A program made the translations under genes and the position numbers. A DNA stretch of 64,000 bases, from NCBI RefSeq assembly GCF_022662305.1, contig NZ_JAKNQH010000005.1, positions 124,001 to 188,000 on the forward strand, read 5' to 3'. Below the pieces are notes generated by a model that did not search any database, had not been told where the DNA came from, and saw nothing but the letters and a program-made list of their open reading frames with translations. This document shows, piece after piece, positions 17,803 to 26,576 of the stretch. Origin of the DNA: Sphingomonas sp. BAUL-RG-20F-R05-02. GTDB taxonomy: Bacteria > Pseudomonadota > Alphaproteobacteria > Sphingomonadales > Sphingomonadaceae. Positions within the stretch are counted from its first letter, which is position 1. Each line of letters begins with the position of its first letter.

Positions 17803-18360
17803 TTATCGGCATATCACCTGACCACGGTCGATCGACGTGCCGAGCGCCGCGCCACCAGCCACACCGAGCAGCGTACCAAGCGTGCTGGATCGACCGTTGG
17901 ACAGGACGTTTCCGAGGACACCGCCGGCCAGACCGCCGACAATCAGGCCGGTCGTACCGTCAGAGCGGCGGCAGTAATATCGACCGTTGCCGCCGCGATA
18001 GATGCGGTCGCGACGGCTTAGCCGGTGCGGCTGATAGTAGCCGCCATCTCGGTAATAGCGGTCGGCGTAATATACGCGCTGACCTGGTTCGAGGCGGTTG
18101 TAGTCATACCCGCGAAACTGGCGCCAGTCGCGATTGCCACCGCCCCGCCACTCGGCACGGCTACCATGATCGTCGTGACGGTGATCATCACGGCGATCCC
18201 CACGCCAGTCGCCCCGCCGGTCCCCGTCGCGATCATGCCCGGCACGGTCATCTCTTGGATCATGCCGACCATGATTGTCCCGCTGCCGGTCTTGCGCGGT
18301 GGCGGGGATAGACGGCAGCACCGTCGCGGCCGCGATGGCGGCGAAAATCAGCTTGCGCAT
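17803..18360 (-). CDS. Exported glycine-zipper (2TM) protein with a His/Arg/Asp-rich linker
   Basis: A 185-residue protein with a strong ribosome binding site (AGGAGGA) and a signal peptide cleaved near ATAQD. Residues about 25-80 are an extreme Asp/His/Arg/Gly-rich low-complexity stretch, which could bind metal ions or polyanions. A Tyr/Arg-rich segment (GYDYNRLEPGQRVYYADRYY) and a YYCRRSDGTTG block follow, then a glycine zipper of the 2TM type (GLIVGGLAGGVLGNVL, GTLLGVAGGAALG). Such zippers insert in or associate with the outer membrane. The same YYC(R/K)RSDGTTG-zipper layout is common in sphingomonads. Function unknown. Confidence 0.82.
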   Translation of the reverse strand: MRKLIFAAIAAATVLPSIPATAQDRQRDNHGRHDPRDDRAGHDRDGDRRGDWRGDRRDDHRHDDHGSRAEWRGGGNRDWRQFRGYDYNRLEPGQRVYYADRYYRDGGYYQPHRLSRRDRIYRGGNGRYYCRRSDGTTGLIVGGLAGGVLGNVLSNGRSSTLGTLLGVAGGAALGTSIDRGQVICR

Positions 18361-18412
18361 GGTTCATGTCCTCCTGTTTGGATAGACGAAGAACCCATGG
18401 GAGCGGATGGCG

Positions 18413-18449
18413 GTTGCGTGAACGGGAAACTACGTTCCGTTCACGCAAC
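18413..18449. repeat. Strong hairpin downstream of osmC
   Basis: GTTGCGTGAACGG and its exact complement form a 13-bp stem around an 11-base loop that can extend the pairing with GAA/TTC. It lies between the osmC stop and the ribosome binding site of the downstream zipper gene. No T-run follows on the minus strand, so it may be a weak terminator or an mRNA stability element. Confidence 0.6.
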
Positions 18450-18462
18450 GTTTAGTTGAGGT

Positions 18463-18891
18463 CTAGCCGTTCAGGCGATGGGTCAGCGTAATCTCGGCGT
18501 TGAGCAGCTTCGATACCGGGCAGTTCGCCTTGGCACCGGCGGCGATTTCCTCGAACTGGTCGGCCGAGATACCATCGATCGTCGCGGTCAGGTCGAGATC
18601 GGAGCGGGTGATCGTGAAGCCGCCGTCAGCCTGTACAAGTGTCACCTTGGCGCTGGTTTCCAGCGTTCCCGCCGAAAATCCAGCCTCCGCCAATGCGAAG
18701 CTAAGTGCCATCGTAAAGCAGCTCGCATGCGCGGCAGCGATCAGCTCTTCCGGATTGGTGCCGGGTTCGCTTTCGAAGCGCGTGTTGAAACCGTAGGGCG
18801 AATCGGACAGCACGCCCGACTGAGTCGAGACATGGCCCTTGCCGCTCTTGCCCAAACCTTCGTACTTCGCGGAACCGGAACGGGTGGTCAT
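18463..18891 (-). CDS. osmC: OsmC family peroxiredoxin
   Basis: A 142-residue thiol peroxidase of the OsmC/Ohr superfamily that reduces organic hydroperoxides and works as a cytoplasmic homodimer. The two catalytic cysteines are visible in HASCFTMALS (mid-protein) and KANCPVSKLL (C-terminal), with the conserved Arg and Glu in FNTRFESEPGTNPEELI. The residue pattern YGFNTRFE and GTNPEELIAAAHA is of the OsmC branch rather than Ohr. AGGAGA lies upstream of the ATG. It appears as a single gene followed by a strong hairpin. Confidence 0.93.
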   Translation of the reverse strand: MTTRSGSAKYEGLGKSGKGHVSTQSGVLSDSPYGFNTRFESEPGTNPEELIAAAHASCFTMALSFALAEAGFSAGTLETSAKVTLVQADGGFTITRSDLDLTATIDGISADQFEEIAAGAKANCPVSKLLNAEITLTHRLNG

Positions 18892-19019
18892 GATGTATCT
18901 CCTGTGGGGGCGGTGACCTGCCGATCCTGCGCGGGTCTCGTCATCGCTGCGCAGAGGTCGGGGACGGTGGCGTAACGGTTCCGCACGAGCGGAGTTTCAC
19001 GCGCGTGAAAACAATCCGT

Positions 19020-19949
19020 TCAGCCGCGCGCCAGCACCGCGCGCGCGGCGTCGCAATCCACCGCAATCTGTGCGGTTAGCGCGTCCAGCGTGTCGTATCT
19101 CGCCTCCGGCCGCAGGAACTCGACCAGTTCGACGGTGATCGTCTGGCCGTACAGGTCACCGGTGAAATCGAAGAAGTGCGGCTCCAGCAGTTCCTTCGGC
19201 GGATCGAAGCTCGGCCGCACGCCGAGATTGGCGGCTCCACCGAGAATGCGGCCATCCGCAAGCCGACCGCGCACGGCGTAGATCCCGTAGGCGGGGCGCA
19301 GATAGCTGCCGAGGTCAAGGTTGGCAGTCGGGAAGCCGATCGTCCGCCCCAGCTTGTCACCGTGCGACACGACACCTTCAATCGCGAAGGGGCGCGTGAG
19401 CAGCCGCGCCGCACCGCGCGGGTCGCCACCGATCAGGGCCGCGCGGATCCGGCTTGAGGAGACCGGTTCCCCGGTGAGGGTGACCGGCGCGACGGCTTCG
19501 ACCGAGAAGCCGTGCTGGGCGCCAAGCTCGCTCAAAACGCCGATGTTGCCGCTGCGCGCCTTGCCGAAGGTGAAGTCCTCGCCCGTCGTCGCGCCGCCGA
19601 GGCCAATCCCGTCGACCAGCCGCTGCTCGACGAAGTCCCGCGCGTTAAGCGCGGCGAGCGCGGCATCGAAGCGAAACACAACCATGGCATCTGCCCCGGC
19701 ATCGGCGAACAAGCGTTCACGCTGGTCGAGCGTGGTGAGCCGAAAGGGTGCGGTGTCCGGCTTGAAGTAACGCACCGGATGCGGATCGAACGTCGCGACC
19801 AGCGCCGGGCGACCCTCGGCACGCGCGCGCGCGATCGCTCGCCCGACCACGGCCTGGTGGCCCAGGTGAAATCCGTCAAAGTTGCCAAGCGCCACGATAC
19901 CGCCGCGCAATGCCGCTGGCAGGACCGAGCCACCGTCCAGTCGCTCCAT
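19020..19949 (-). CDS. ribF: Bifunctional riboflavin kinase / FAD synthetase
   Basis: Makes FMN from riboflavin and then FAD. The N-terminal adenylyltransferase domain shows GNFDGFHLGHQ, a HIGH-like nucleotidyl-transferase site, and GEDFTFGKARSG; SSSRIRAAL follows. The C-terminal kinase domain shows HGDKLGRTIGFPTANLDL and the later LVEFLRPEARYD end. The ATG at 19949 (309 residues) is preferred; a TTG 27 bases upstream would add nine residues. It lies 52 bases after folA on the same strand, in a thyA-folA-ribF cofactor cluster. Confidence 0.95.
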   Translation of the reverse strand: MERLDGGSVLPAALRGGIVALGNFDGFHLGHQAVVGRAIARARAEGRPALVATFDPHPVRYFKPDTAPFRLTTLDQRERLFADAGADAMVVFRFDAALAALNARDFVEQRLVDGIGLGGATTGEDFTFGKARSGNIGVLSELGAQHGFSVEAVAPVTLTGEPVSSSRIRAALIGGDPRGAARLLTRPFAIEGVVSHGDKLGRTIGFPTANLDLGSYLRPAYGIYAVRGRLADGRILGGAANLGVRPSFDPPKELLEPHFFDFTGDLYGQTITVELVEFLRPEARYDTLDALTAQIAVDCDAARAVLARG

Positions 19950-20001
19950 CCGCGCGGCTATAGGCAGGCGCGGCAACCCGCGCCAGTGGCGACGATGATA
20001 T

Positions 20002-20478
20002 TCAACCGCGCGGTGGAGCGTCGAGCGTGAAGAAGGTGAACGCGGGACGGTCGCCGTCCGCCGGGTGATGCTCGCGTCGGATTTCGCTCCAGTCTTGACC
20101 GAGACGAAAGCACGTGTCGCCGTCGTAATCGCGCCAGATCGTCGTCACTTCGGCTTGGTTGGCGTGATGCTCGAACAGCCGGAAAATTTCCGCGCCACCG
20201 ATGATCGCGGCGTTGTCCCCGGCAAGCGTGAGCGCTGAAGCCACATCGTGCGCGACTTCGGCGCCAGCGGCATGCCACGCGCGATCGCGGGTCAGGACTA
20301 TGTGGCGACGACCGGGCAGGGGAGCGGGGAAGCTCTCGAAAGTCTTGCGGCCCATCACCATCGGCCGGCCGAGCGTCAGCGCCTTGAAGTGCTTGAGGTC
20401 GGCCGGAAGATGCCAGGGCAACGCGCCATCACGACCGATCACCCCGTTCTGCGCGTGCGCGAAGACGAGTGTGATCAC
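20002..20478 (-). CDS. folA: Dihydrofolate reductase
   Basis: Reduces dihydrofolate to tetrahydrofolate with NADPH. The 158-residue protein shows the family opening [29 protein letters not shown] with the catalytic Asp in the LPADLKHF helix, [13 protein letters not shown] and the NADPH loop IIGGAEIF. It starts with GTG at 20478, overlapping the thyA stop by four bases (GTGA), so its translation is coupled to thymidylate synthase, which produces the dihydrofolate it recycles. Confidence 0.96.
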   Translation of the reverse strand: MITLVFAHAQNGVIGRDGALPWHLPADLKHFKALTLGRPMVMGRKTFESFPAPLPGRRHIVLTRDRAWHAAGAEVAHDVASALTLAGDNAAIIGGAEIFRLFEHHANQAEVTTIWRDYDGDTCFRLGQDWSEIRREHHPADGDRPAFTFFTLDAPPRG

Positions 20479-21269
20479 ACCGCCACCGCCGCCTTGATGT
20501 GAGGTTGTGCGACATAGTCGTGCAGCACGAAATCCTCATACTCATAGGCATCGATCGACGGCGCCGCGCGGACGATCTCGAGGCGCGGGAGCGGGCCGGG
20601 CTTGCGCGTCAGTTGTTCGCGGGCTTGGTCGAGATGGTTGGAATACAGGTGGCAGTCGCCGCCGGTCCAGATGAACTCGCCGGGTTCCAGCCCGCATTGC
20701 TGCGCAAGCAAATGCGTGAGCAGCGCATAGCTGGCGATGTTGAAGGGCACGCCGAGGAAGATATCGGCGGAGCGCTGGTAGAGTTGCAGCGACAGCCGGC
20801 CGTTTGCGACATGCGTCTGGAACAGGCAATGACACGGGGCGAGTGCCATCGCGTGCAGATCGCCGGGGTTCCAGGCGCTTACGATCTGGCGGCGCGACGC
20901 GGGGCTGCTCCGGATCTGCGCGATCAGTTCGGCGATCTGGTCGATGTGGCGGCCATCCGCTGTCGCCCAGTCCCGCCATTGTTTGCCGTAAACCGGTCCT
21001 AGGTCGCCGGTCTCATCTGCCCATTCGTCCCAGATGCTGACTTTGCGGTCACGCAGCCATTGCACGTTGGTGTCGCCGCGCAGGAACCACAGCAACTCGA
21101 CGATGATCGAACGCAAATGCAGCTTCTTGGTGGTCAGCGCCGGGAACCCCTCAGCGAGATCGAAACGCATCTGATGCCCGAACACCGACAGGGTGCCGGT
21201 GCCGGTACGGTCCATCTGCTCCACACCGGTGTCGAGCACGCGTCGCATGAGGTCGAGATATTGCTGCAT
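20475..21269 (-). CDS. thyA: Thymidylate synthase
   Basis: Methylates dUMP to dTMP using methylene-tetrahydrofolate. At 264 residues it matches the short E. coli-type enzyme. Visible marks are [19 protein letters not shown], the folate-binding [21 protein letters not shown], the nucleophile Cys in LAPCHCLFQ, the dUMP Arg/Asp/Asn region [18 protein letters not shown], and the C-terminal AAVAV. It starts the thyA-folA-ribF unit. Confidence 0.97.
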   Translation of the reverse strand: MQQYLDLMRRVLDTGVEQMDRTGTGTLSVFGHQMRFDLAEGFPALTTKKLHLRSIIVELLWFLRGDTNVQWLRDRKVSIWDEWADETGDLGPVYGKQWRDWATADGRHIDQIAELIAQIRSSPASRRQIVSAWNPGDLHAMALAPCHCLFQTHVANGRLSLQLYQRSADIFLGVPFNIASYALLTHLLAQQCGLEPGEFIWTGGDCHLYSNHLDQAREQLTRKPGPLPRLEIVRAAPSIDAYEYEDFVLHDYVAQPHIKAAVAV

Positions 21270-21336
21270 GCCGCCGGTCTAGCGTGACGGCGCGTGCGCG
21301 TCACCGCTGATATGACTTGGCCCGTAATGGAGGCGT

Positions 21337-21792
21337 GTGCTTCCGCATAGCGTCAAACGCGGCATCATCGTGAGCGTGGACTTAACTCCGATTCCCGCGG
21401 CGCTGATCGGCGCGCCATACCGCGCGCTCGATGCCGAGCATATAGCGGTTTCGCTGTTCGCACCGATCCGCAACCTGAGCACCGAAGTCGCGATGTTCGC
21501 GTTTGTCGATTCGGAATGGCGGCTGCTCGCGGTGCGGACCACGCCGTCCGATCGTGCCGACATGGTGGAAATTCCGGTGCGTACGATCGTCGCCGATGCG
21601 CTGGCATTCGATGCCGCGGCGGTGGTGATGGCGCACAATCATCCAAGCGGCGACGCGACGCCGAGTGAAGACGACCGCGTACTGACACGGCGATTGGCAC
21701 GGGCGCTCGATGCGGTCGGCATGAGACTGGTCGATCATCTCGTGCTTACGGGCGAGCAGACGGTCAGCTTTCGGCGGCTTGGACTGCTGTAG
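21337..21792 (+). CDS. RadC-type JAB/MPN domain protein, domain only
   Basis: About 140-151 residues covering only the JAB metalloprotease-like domain of RadC. The metal motif is visible: AHNHPSGDATPSEDD (HxH, then Ser and Asp) with an upstream Glu. The helix-hairpin-helix N-terminal part of full RadC (about 225 residues) is absent. GGAGG precedes the assigned GTG at 21337 very closely; GTG codons at 21370 and 21376 are alternatives. Full-length RadC is common in mobile elements and genome cores, with unclear function. Diverges from thyA. Confidence 0.8.
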   Translation: MLPHSVKRGIIVSVDLTPIPAALIGAPYRALDAEHIAVSLFAPIRNLSTEVAMFAFVDSEWRLLAVRTTPSDRADMVEIPVRTIVADALAFDAAAVVMAHNHPSGDATPSEDDRVLTRRLARALDAVGMRLVDHLVLTGEQTVSFRRLGLL

Positions 21793-21831
21793 ACGACGAC
21801 GCTTAGAGCAGCACCACCGATATTCGCTGGC

Positions 21832-22581
21832 CTAGCGATTGAGGCACGGCTTGATCGCGTCTGGATCGGGGCGTGGGCCGATGGCCTGAAACAATGCCAG
21901 ATAGCCGCCGGCGGACGGCATATCCTCCCGGCCGACCTGCGTATAGCCGACCGCGGCGAACTCGCATCGCAGCAAAGCGGGCGGGGTGCCGTGGTGCTGT
22001 GTCTGGCGGTCGGCATCGACCACCACGACCAGACCGGCCGGTTTCAGCGATGGGCGCAAACGCCACAGGAACTCATATGGCTGGCCGATCTCGTGATACA
22101 TATGGACCATCAGCACCCGGTCGAAACTGTTCGCCGGCAGCTTGGGATCAGACGGGGTGCCGAGCCGCACGCTGACATTGTCGAGCCGCTCGCGCGCCAC
22201 GCGTTCGGCAAGCGAGTCGCGCACGGACGCAACGATATCCTCCGCCAGCACGCGGCCGCCCTTGCCGACGCGAGAGGCGAGACGCACCGTGTAATAGCCT
22301 TCGCCGGCGCCAATGTCGGCCACCGTCATGCCCGGCTTGATGCCGGCCTTTGCCATGACCTGCTGCGCTTCGTCGCGACTATCGCGGTCCTGCTCGTTGG
22401 ACCAGCGCGGCGACACGATGTTGGCGACAGGGCGGTCGGCGGCGGGGAAGGGGCCGTCGCTCGCTTGTTTCGGACCGTTGGAACACGCGGCGACGGCAAG
22501 CAAAAGCATCGCGGACGCCGGCAACGCCGCGCGCCGGCGCGGCAAACGCACGTACAAAGCAGGCGAACCGCTGCTACGCAT
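21832..22581 (-). CDS. Lipid-anchored class I SAM-dependent methyltransferase
   Basis: A 249-residue protein with a lipoprotein signal whose lipobox is VAAC (in LLLAVAACSNG), so it should be exported and anchored. The enzyme part shows motif I VADIGAGEGYYTVRLA, then RVLAEDIV, FDRVLMVHMYHEIGQPYEFLWRLRPSLKPAG (post-motifs) and VVVVDADRQTQ. These features match the predicted-methyltransferase family often found as periplasmic or lipoprotein forms. No NPPY tetrapeptide is present, so it is not the release-factor methylase PrmC. It starts two bases after the prfB stop and is probably co-translated with it. Substrate unknown. Confidence 0.85.
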   Translation of the reverse strand: MRSSGSPALYVRLPRRRAALPASAMLLLAVAACSNGPKQASDGPFPAADRPVANIVSPRWSNEQDRDSRDEAQQVMAKAGIKPGMTVADIGAGEGYYTVRLASRVGKGGRVLAEDIVASVRDSLAERVARERLDNVSVRLGTPSDPKLPANSFDRVLMVHMYHEIGQPYEFLWRLRPSLKPAGLVVVVDADRQTQHHGTPPALLRCEFAAVGYTQVGREDMPSAGGYLALFQAIGPRPDPDAIKPCLNR

Positions 22582-22583
22582 CC

Positions 22584-23711
22584 TCAGTCGACGTCCTCCA
22601 CCTCGACCGTCTCGCCGGTCACGCGCTGCGACAGGGCGGCGGCCATGAACGAATCGAGATCGCCGTCGAGCACGTCCGACGGGCTGGAGGAGGTGACGCC
22701 GGTGCGCAGATCCTTCACCAACTGATACGGCTGAAGCACGTAGGAGCGGATCTGGTGCCCCCAGCCGATGTCCGTCTTGCTGGCGTTCTCGGCGTTGGCG
22801 GCGGCTTCGCGGATCTGCAACTCGCGCTCGTAAAGCTTGGCGCGGAGCTGGTTGTACGCCTCGGCCTTGTTCTTGTGCTGCGAGCGTTGATTCTGACACT
22901 GCACGACGATGCCGGTCGGAATGTGCGTGATGCGCACCGCCGAATCGGTGGTGTTGATGTGCTGTCCACCCGCGCCGGACGCACGGTAGGTATCGATGCG
23001 CAGATCGCTTTCATTGTACTGCACGTCGATATTATCGTCGATGACGGGATAGACCCACACGCTCGCGAACGAGGTGTGGCGACGCGCGGCGCTGTCATAG
23101 GGGCTGATGCGGACGAGGCGGTGCACGCCGCTTTCGGTCTTGGCATAGCCATAGGCATTTTCGCCCTTAAGCAGCAACGTCGCCGACTTGATGCCGGCCT
23201 GCTCGCCCGAATGCTGATCGACCAGTTCGACCTTCAGGCCGTGACGTTCCGCCCAGCGCGAATACATGCGGCTGAGCATGCCTGCCCAGTCCTGACTCTC
23301 GGTACCGCCCGCGCCGGCATTGACCTCGACATAGGTGTCGTTGCCATCGGCTTCGCCCGCCAGCAGCGCCTTCACCTTGTCCCCGGCGGCACGCTTGGCG
23401 AGAGCGGCGAGGGCGGCGACGCCCTCGTTCTCCATCTCGGTGTCGCCCTCGGCTTCGGCCATCTCGATCAGTTCGGCGGTGTCGCTCACCTCCGTCTCGA
23501 TCGCGCGGGTGGCGGTGATCGCCTCGTCCAGCCGGCGACGCTCGCGCATCACCTCCTGCGCGGCCTTGGCGTCGTTCCACAGCGTCGGATCCTCGACACG
23601 CGCGTTCAGCTCGTCGAGCCTACGCAAAGCGCGGTCCCAGTCGAGGAAGCGGCGCAGCAGCGCGAGCGAGTCCTTGATCGAATCGATATGTGCCTGCGCT
23701 TCGGCGCGCAT
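22584..23711 (-). CDS. prfB: Peptide chain release factor 2
   Basis: Ends translation at UGA and UAA codons. The 375-residue protein has the ribosomal catalytic motif [18 protein letters not shown] and the stop-recognition region, where the tripeptide that is SPF in E. coli reads SPY ([16 protein letters not shown]). The ATG at 23711 is preferred because TGGAG lies eight bases upstream; a GTG nine bases earlier is the alternative. The frame is continuous through the site where E. coli has the autoregulatory +1 frameshift, so that control is absent. Follows the PBP1A gene. Confidence 0.96.
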   Translation of the reverse strand: MRAEAQAHIDSIKDSLALLRRFLDWDRALRRLDELNARVEDPTLWNDAKAAQEVMRERRRLDEAITATRAIETEVSDTAELIEMAEAEGDTEMENEGVAALAALAKRAAGDKVKALLAGEADGNDTYVEVNAGAGGTESQDWAGMLSRMYSRWAERHGLKVELVDQHSGEQAGIKSATLLLKGENAYGYAKTESGVHRLVRISPYDSAARRHTSFASVWVYPVIDDNIDVQYNESDLRIDTYRASGAGGQHINTTDSAVRITHIPTGIVVQCQNQRSQHKNKAEAYNQLRAKLYERELQIREAAANAENASKTDIGWGHQIRSYVLQPYQLVKDLRTGVTSSSPSDVLDGDLDSFMAAALSQRVTGETVEVEDVD

Positions 23712-23795
23712 GGTCGTCACTCCAGAATGTCGTTGCCCCGGCAGAAGGCCGGAGCGCGTATGTAATGTCGCGCCGCCATCGCGCCAAATGCGACG

Positions 23796-26327
23796 CTAGT
23801 AAATCCCGCCTTGCTGCTGGACGAAATCGTCCTTGCGCTGTTCTGATGCCTGTGCGGCACGGGCGGCTTCCGCACGGGCGGCGGCTGCCGCCGCGGCTGC
23901 GGCAGCTTCCTCCGGCGTCTGGCGATGGAAGACGCGGCGCGGTTCGCTTTCCGGCTTGAACGCTTCCCAGATCACCGCCGCCTTCGGGTCGGCGCTCGGC
24001 CATGCGCCGTAGACCGGCTTTCCGGAACCGCGATCGATCCGCACCATCCGGATGCCCGGGGGTGCACGGAACGGGATCTTGGGCAGGCCATCATACGCCT
24101 TCTGCGCGAATTCCTTGAAGATCGGCGCCGCGATCGTACCGCCTTGCGCGTAGCCGCCAAGGCCGTGCGGCGTGTCGTACCCGATATACAGGCCGCCAAT
24201 CATCTGCGGAGTGCCGCCGATGAACCACACGTCGGTCGGTCCCGAATTGGTGCCGGTCTTGCCGAACATCGGCCGGTCGAGATCGCGCAGCACGGTGGCG
24301 GTGCCGCGCTGGATCACGCCTTCGGTGATGTGGATCATCTGGTACGCGGTCATCGCGTCGACCACCTGCTTGCCACGGCTGACCGGGCGCGGCATCGCCT
24401 TGCCGTTCCAGTCGGGCGCGTTGCACGCCTCGCACGGATGCCAGTTTTCCGGCCAGATCACCTTGCCGTGCCGATCCTGCACATAGTCGATCAACGTGCC
24501 CTGATGCGCCTGACCATGATTTTCGAGGATCGTATAGGCGTTGACCATCCGCGATACGGTCGTCTCGCCCGCACCAAGCGCAAAGGAGAGGTAAGGCGGG
24601 TATTTGCCGACGCCGATCTTGTCCATCAGCGCGACGACCTTGGGCATGCCGGTCTGCGCGGCGGTCCGCACCGTCATCAGGTTGCGGGATTGCTCGATGC
24701 CCCAGCGCATCGTGTGCGGGCCGGCACCACCTTCGCTGCCGAAGTTCTTGAAACATTTCTGTCCGAGCCGAGCGCCCTGATACACGCAGAACGGCCCGTC
24801 GACGATGATCGAGGCCGGCGTCATGCCGTTTTCGAGCGCGGCGGAATAGACGATCGGTTTGATCGTCGAACCCGGCTGGCGCATCGCCTGAGTGGCGCGG
24901 TTGAACGCCTGGAGGCGGAAGTCGAACCCGCCCTGCATCGCCAGCACGCGGCCGGTTGAGGGTTCCTCCACCACGAACGCGCCGGAGACTTTCGGCACCG
25001 CGCGCAGGGCGAACTGGTCACCCTCTGGCGCCACCGCCACGATGTCGCCGACCTTCAGTGCCGAGAAGGCGTTGCCGCCTTTGCCGCGCACCGGCATCTG
25101 CGCGGCCCAGCGCGGCATGGTGCCGGTCTGGCCATTGGTGAAGCCAAGGCTGGCCGACGATCCGTCGAGCGCGGTGACGATGCCCGCGCGCCAATCCTGA
25201 TAGTCGAAACCGATGTTGGTGTTGAGCAGCGCCGGCAGCCAGTTATCGCCGGTGATCTCCGCATGGCCGATCGGTCCGCTCCAGCCGCGCCCGCGATCGT
25301 AGCGCAGCAGGCCGTTGCGAAGCGCGGTCTGCGCGTAATCCTGGATGCGCTGGTCGAGCGAGGTGCGGACCCACAGCCCGCCGGCATAGACGCTGTACGG
25401 GCCGGCATTGGCATCTTCACCGAACTTGTCGATCAGTTGACGACGCACTTCCTCGACGAAATAGCCGGTGCCGGCGATTTCGGTCTTGGGTGTCTGGCGC
25501 GGCACCGTGCCGAGCGGCTCGGCCTCCGCCTGCGCATATTGGCTCTGATCGATGAAGCCGTTCTTGAGCATTTCGCTGAGCACATAATGTCGCCGCGCCA
25601 ACGCGCGCTCGGCATGCCGGTCAGGATCGTAATTCGATGGGCCCTTGGGCAGGATGGCGAGGTACGCCATCTGCGCGAGATCGAGGTCGTTCAGCTCCTT
25701 GCCGAAATAGGCGTAGCTCGCCGCTTCGACGCCGAAGGCATTACGCCCGAGCGCGATCTGGTTGAGGTAGAGTTCGAGGATCTGCTGCTTGGTGAGCGAA
25801 TCCTCGATCCGGTAGGCGAGGATCGCCTCCTTAAGCTTGCGGCTGTAGCTGTGCTCGTTGCCGATCAGCAGGTTCTTGGCGACCTGCTGCGTGATGGTCG
25901 AGGCGCCGCGCGCGCGCTTGTTGCGGGCAAGGTTGTCCCATACCGCCGAGGCGATGCCGGCGTAATCGACACCGTGATGCTCGAAAAACGTCTTGTCTTC
26001 GGCGGCGAGGAAGGCGCGCACCAACAAGGGCGGATATTCGTTGTAGCTCAGCTCGACGCGGCGTTCGCGGGCGTAGGAATGGATTGGCAGGCCATCGACA
26101 CCGCGTACGTTGGTGGGTAGCGGCGGTTCATAGGTGCGCAGCTTGTCCACGGAGGGCAAGTCGCGTGCGAACAGCACGAAGAATGCGGCGTAGGCGATCG
26201 CTGCGAGTACCGCTAGGACAAGCAGCAGCTTCACCCACCAGCGGCCCCAGAGATGACGGGCGCGGCCGGCTAACCCGTCCGCCGCGCGGCGGAAGCGGAA
26301 GCTCACGCTGGAATCATTGTCGGCCAT
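23796..26327 (-). CDS. mrcA: Penicillin-binding protein 1A (bifunctional transglycosylase/transpeptidase)
   Basis: Polymerises and cross-links peptidoglycan in the periplasm. An N-terminal membrane anchor (LLLVLAVLAAIAYAAFFVLF, residues about 40-60) is followed by the GT51 domain with the catalytic Glu in AAEDKTFFEHHGVD and RGASTITQQVAKNLL, then an inserted OB-like domain, then the transpeptidase with PGSTIKP (nucleophile Ser), the SRN motif in EQSRNLMTV, and KTGTNSGPTDVW. The 843-residue protein ends in an Ala-rich, charged low-complexity tail. The ATG at 26327 is chosen over a more upstream start because of its position before the cytoplasmic tail. It is downstream of the amidase on the same strand with a 250-base gap. 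Confidence 0.96.
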   Translation of the reverse strand: MADNDSSVSFRFRRAADGLAGRARHLWGRWWVKLLLVLAVLAAIAYAAFFVLFARDLPSVDKLRTYEPPLPTNVRGVDGLPIHSYARERRVELSYNEYPPLLVRAFLAAEDKTFFEHHGVDYAGIASAVWDNLARNKRARGASTITQQVAKNLLIGNEHSYSRKLKEAILAYRIEDSLTKQQILELYLNQIALGRNAFGVEAASYAYFGKELNDLDLAQMAYLAILPKGPSNYDPDRHAERALARRHYVLSEMLKNGFIDQSQYAQAEAEPLGTVPRQTPKTEIAGTGYFVEEVRRQLIDKFGEDANAGPYSVYAGGLWVRTSLDQRIQDYAQTALRNGLLRYDRGRGWSGPIGHAEITGDNWLPALLNTNIGFDYQDWRAGIVTALDGSSASLGFTNGQTGTMPRWAAQMPVRGKGGNAFSALKVGDIVAVAPEGDQFALRAVPKVSGAFVVEEPSTGRVLAMQGGFDFRLQAFNRATQAMRQPGSTIKPIVYSAALENGMTPASIIVDGPFCVYQGARLGQKCFKNFGSEGGAGPHTMRWGIEQSRNLMTVRTAAQTGMPKVVALMDKIGVGKYPPYLSFALGAGETTVSRMVNAYTILENHGQAHQGTLIDYVQDRHGKVIWPENWHPCEACNAPDWNGKAMPRPVSRGKQVVDAMTAYQMIHITEGVIQRGTATVLRDLDRPMFGKTGTNSGPTDVWFIGGTPQMIGGLYIGYDTPHGLGGYAQGGTIAAPIFKEFAQKAYDGLPKIPFRAPPGIRMVRIDRGSGKPVYGAWPSADPKAAVIWEAFKPESEPRRVFHRQTPEEAAAAAAAAAARAEAARAAQASEQRKDDFVQQQGGIY

Positions 26328-26576
26328 AATCGGCGCAGGCTCTAGCAAGTTTCACGCAGCTTGCCAGCCTTGGTCGTGCCGCGATTTTTCTGTTGCCCAT
26401 CCCGCCGGGACTGCGCACCGGCTATAAAGCAGGCAAATGGTTCATTCGTCACCCGCCGCAGCCAGCAGAACGCCGCCATCGGACACGGCTCTTGCCGCTT
26501 TCATGTCGCGAGACGGGTGTCTCTTCAGCCACGAGATCGCGGTTACGGCGGCGAGCCTTGGGTTGTTACCCGTCGT

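Noticed and set aside
21832-22581. PrmC (release factor glutamine methylase) next to prfB
   Set aside because: No NPPY motif and a lipoprotein signal is present; a different methyltransferase family.
23600-23711. Programmed +1 frameshift in prfB
   Set aside because: The frame is continuous where E. coli has the in-frame UGA; no slippery CUU-UGA is present.
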